Source of the DNA: CAZXCK01 sp964639225
Lineage (GTDB): Bacteria; Chloroflexota; Anaerolineae; Aggregatilineales; Phototrophicaceae
Assembly: GCA_964639225.1 (NCBI GenBank)
Contig: CAZXCK010000054.1
Location: forward strand, 1 to 26,708
DNA: 26,708 bases
Direction of reading: 5' to 3'
A program made the translations under genes and the position numbers. The notes under the pieces were generated by a model. The model made no database searches and was not told where the DNA came from. It saw only the letters and a program-made list of their open reading frames with translations. The number at the start of each line of letters is the position of its first letter. Position 1 is the first letter of the stretch. Of the stretch, positions 24,559 to 26,708 are shown piece by piece.

Positions 24559-25746
24559 ATGTCACAGCCGCAGGCTAACTATGCCCGCTGGGCGCTCACA
24601 GCGGCGGGCACACTGATTTTGCTTTACATCCTGTGGAACATTCGCAGTATTCTGCTGCTGGGGTTGGCGGCGGTGCTGCTGGTGAGTTTTATCAACATTC
24701 CCGTCAGTCTGCTGGCGCGCGTGGGTGTGCCGAGGCTGCCGGCCATTCTGCTGACCATGCTGGGCGGGGTGCTGCTGGTGTATCTGGCGCTGCTGCTGGT
24801 GCTGCCCACACTGATCCAGCAGTTCGTCATCCTGGCGACAGAACGCATCCCGGCTGGCACACAGGAGATTATCGACTTCTGGAACAGCGGCGAACTTCAG
24901 GAACAACTGCCGTTTTTGCAGGACATCCGGGTCATCGAGTTTGGCGAGGATATGCGCCTGGACCCGGAAACCCTGCGCAATGTGGGCGACCAGGTGCTGC
25001 GCGCTTTCGAGCAGGTGAGCGCGTCGGTAGTGCCGTTCGTCAGTGGGCTGGCGAACACCCTTCTCAGTATTCTGATCGTGCTGTTCCTGACAGCGTTCAT
25101 GCTGGCCGAGCCGGATCGCTACCGCCAGGGGATCATCCAACTGGTGCCACTGTGGTATCGGGAACGCGCAGAGCATATCGTTTACCGTCTGGGCGTGCTG
25201 ATGCGCCGCTGGATTTTTGGCCAGATCATCGGCATGACGGTCACCGGCCTGGGGACATTCACCGGTCTCATGCTGATCGGCATGAACGAGGCCGCCGCCC
25301 TGGCCGTGCTGACGGCGATCTTCTCGTTTGTGCCTAACTTCGGTGAGCTGCTGTCAGTTTCGGTGTCGCTGGCGGTGGGCGTGGTTCAGGTGCCGGATCG
25401 TCTGTTCTGGATTATCGTCATCATCTACGGCGTGTCTTTTATCCAGGGGCAGATCATCGGCCCGCTGATCGCCTCGGAAAGTGTCAACATCCCGCCGGTG
25501 CTGATTCTGCTGGGGCAGATCATCGTCGCCAGCTTCTTCGGCGTGCCTGGCATTGTGCTGGCGGTACCCATCATGGTCATCCTGATGGTGCTCATCCAGG
25601 AGATTTACATCCGCGATATTCTGGGGGATGAAAGCGCCGGTGGGCCGGAATCGCTCCGGCAGTTAGGCCGTGCGCGTGGCACGGCATCTGCCGGGGCACC
25701 GCCCGCAGAGGAGATAACCGAGTCTGCTGCCGAGAGGGCACGCTGA
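24559..25746 (+). CDS. AI-2E-family transporter (PerM/TqsA-like permease)
   Basis: A 395-residue integral membrane protein with about eight helices. The layout fits the AI-2E transporter family: an N-terminal helix pair (~10-45), a helix at ~55-80, a periplasmic or cytoplasmic loop of ~70 residues (~90-155) and a C-terminal bundle with the conserved PNFGELLS and QGQIIGPLI stretches (~257-305), then GVPGIVLAVPIMVIL. The family includes TqsA (autoinducer-2 export) and sodium/proton antiporters; substrate is not predictable. The C-terminal ~40 residues are polar and low in complexity. GGAG lies 12 nt before the ATG, which is a long spacing. It is the last gene before the rRNA operon; rRNA promoter P1 begins 54 bp after its stop. 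Confidence 0.9.
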   Translation: MSQPQANYARWALTAAGTLILLYILWNIRSILLLGLAAVLLVSFINIPVSLLARVGVPRLPAILLTMLGGVLLVYLALLLVLPTLIQQFVILATERIPAGTQEIIDFWNSGELQEQLPFLQDIRVIEFGEDMRLDPETLRNVGDQVLRAFEQVSASVVPFVSGLANTLLSILIVLFLTAFMLAEPDRYRQGIIQLVPLWYRERAEHIVYRLGVLMRRWIFGQIIGMTVTGLGTFTGLMLIGMNEAAALAVLTAIFSFVPNFGELLSVSVSLAVGVVQVPDRLFWIIVIIYGVSFIQGQIIGPLIASESVNIPPVLILLGQIIVASFFGVPGIVLAVPIMVILMVLIQEIYIRDILGDESAGGPESLRQLGRARGTASAGAPPAEEITESAAERAR

Positions 25747-25799
25747 GGTGCTCGTCGCCGGGGCCGTGTAAGATTTGTGATGGATTTCCCGGATGGGTG

Positions 25800-25828
25800 T
25801 TGACAGGCATGCGGCCCGATGATAACAT
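25800..25828 (+). promoter_or_regulatory. rRNA operon promoter P1
   Basis: A perfect TTGACA (25800-25805) and TAACAT (25823-25828) spaced 17 bp apart lie about 335 bp before the 16S start. The strength of the match and the location argue for an upstream rRNA promoter. Confidence 0.7.
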
Positions 25829-25876
25829 GTGGCCATGTTAAGGAAATTAACAACGCAAACGGTATAGCAAGGGGTT

Positions 25877-25905
25877 ACTCCACCGGAGTAATTCTTCTGG
25901 TGGAG
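25877..25905 (+). other. Leader RNA hairpins, two mutually exclusive pairings
   Basis: CTCCACC (25878-25884) can pair with GGTGGAG (25899-25905), or ACTCC (25877-25881) can pair with GGAGT (25885-25889) in a tight local hairpin. The two share bases and cannot form together. They lie between the two rRNA promoters. Confidence 0.45.
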
Positions 25906-25993
25906 CGATCAGCGTCGCGGTGACCATAAAGGCCACGCGGCTTACAACCAGATCGACGCATCGTTCAATCCGCCTGAACCGTGAATATCCCAA

Positions 25994-26023
25994 TTATCCC
26001 AAGTGAGTTTCAAAGTGGGATAA
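25994..26023 (+). other. Leader RNA hairpin just before rRNA promoter P2
   Basis: TTATCCCA (25994-26001) pairs perfectly with TGGGATAA (26016-26023) over a 14-nt loop. A second TATCCCA at 25986-25992 could compete for the same partner. No T tract follows, so it is not a normal terminator; as DNA it is also an inverted repeat 20 bp before the -35 of P2. Confidence 0.45.
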
Positions 26024-26042
26024 AAAGTAATACGAAAAGGGA

Positions 26043-26071
26043 TTGACAGGGTTAGGTAGGCTTGATATTCT
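26043..26071 (+). promoter_or_regulatory. rRNA operon promoter P2
   Basis: A perfect TTGACA (26043-26048) and TATTCT (26066-26071) with a 17-bp spacer, about 90 bp upstream of the mature 16S end. Tandem P1/P2 arrangement is common for rRNA operons. Confidence 0.75.
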
Positions 26072-26161
26072 TGTCTATACGTTAAGGCTTAAAGCGAAAG
26101 CGAACAAGCCGCGCACATTAACAACATAGCCAGTAGAGAAGTGAGTACGGAGAGACTGTCA

Positions 26162-26708
<547 letters not shown>

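Overview
The window looks like a chromosomal segment from a Chloroflexota bacterium, probably Anaerolineae-like. The support is the first ~547 nt of a 16S rRNA gene at the right edge, a GC-rich coding style with frequent GTG/TTG starts, and a typical bacterial group 3d [NiFe]-hydrogenase operon. The phylum call rests on reading the 16S segment by eye and should be tested by alignment.

Layout. 1-1405: end of an SGNH/GDSL hydrolase, a 52-aa Pmp3/YqaE-type membrane peptide that is easy to miss, a compact block of six back-to-back hairpins, and a pentapeptide-repeat protein. 1578-3394: etfB-etfA, coding for both electron transfer flavoprotein subunits, closed by a strong terminator shared with a convergent gene. 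3477-6203 (minus): a large NDP-forming acyl-CoA synthetase fused to a GNAT acetyltransferase. 6427-10084 (minus): two overlapping ABC half-transporter genes whose nucleotide-binding motifs predict a heterodimeric exporter with one degenerate ATP site. 10401-15710: hoxE-F-U-Y-H plus a HoxW-type endopeptidase, a complete NAD-linked bidirectional hydrogenase with its own large-subunit protease. 15711-16177: gene-free, with a 170-bp terminal-inverted-repeat element and the promoter of a citrate synthase gene. 17459-18526: a stand-alone tyrosine recombinase with all catalytic residues. 18538-20378 (minus): L-threonine aldolase overlapping a CPBP-like membrane protein that lacks key protease residues. 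20507-21883 (minus): an M20 dipeptidase. 22028-25746: a GAF/PP2C serine phosphatase, an AmaP-like membrane protein with a long acidic tail, and an AI-2E-family permease. 25747-26161: an rRNA leader with two consensus-like promoters. 26162 onward: 16S rRNA.

Functionally, the left and centre concern redox and central carbon metabolism: ETF electron transfer, reversible NAD(H)-linked hydrogen turnover, acyl-CoA/acetate energy conservation with possible lysine acetylation control, and entry to the TCA cycle. The right is housekeeping and envelope or stress signalling. I found no CRISPR array, toxin-antitoxin pair, prophage module or clearly new multi-gene system. The most unusual items are the multi-hairpin block, the 170-bp inverted-repeat element, the helically phased GGTTCA repeats upstream of hox, the acyl-CoA synthetase/GNAT fusion that keeps its catalytic His, and the degenerate CPBP protein with an acidic N-terminus.
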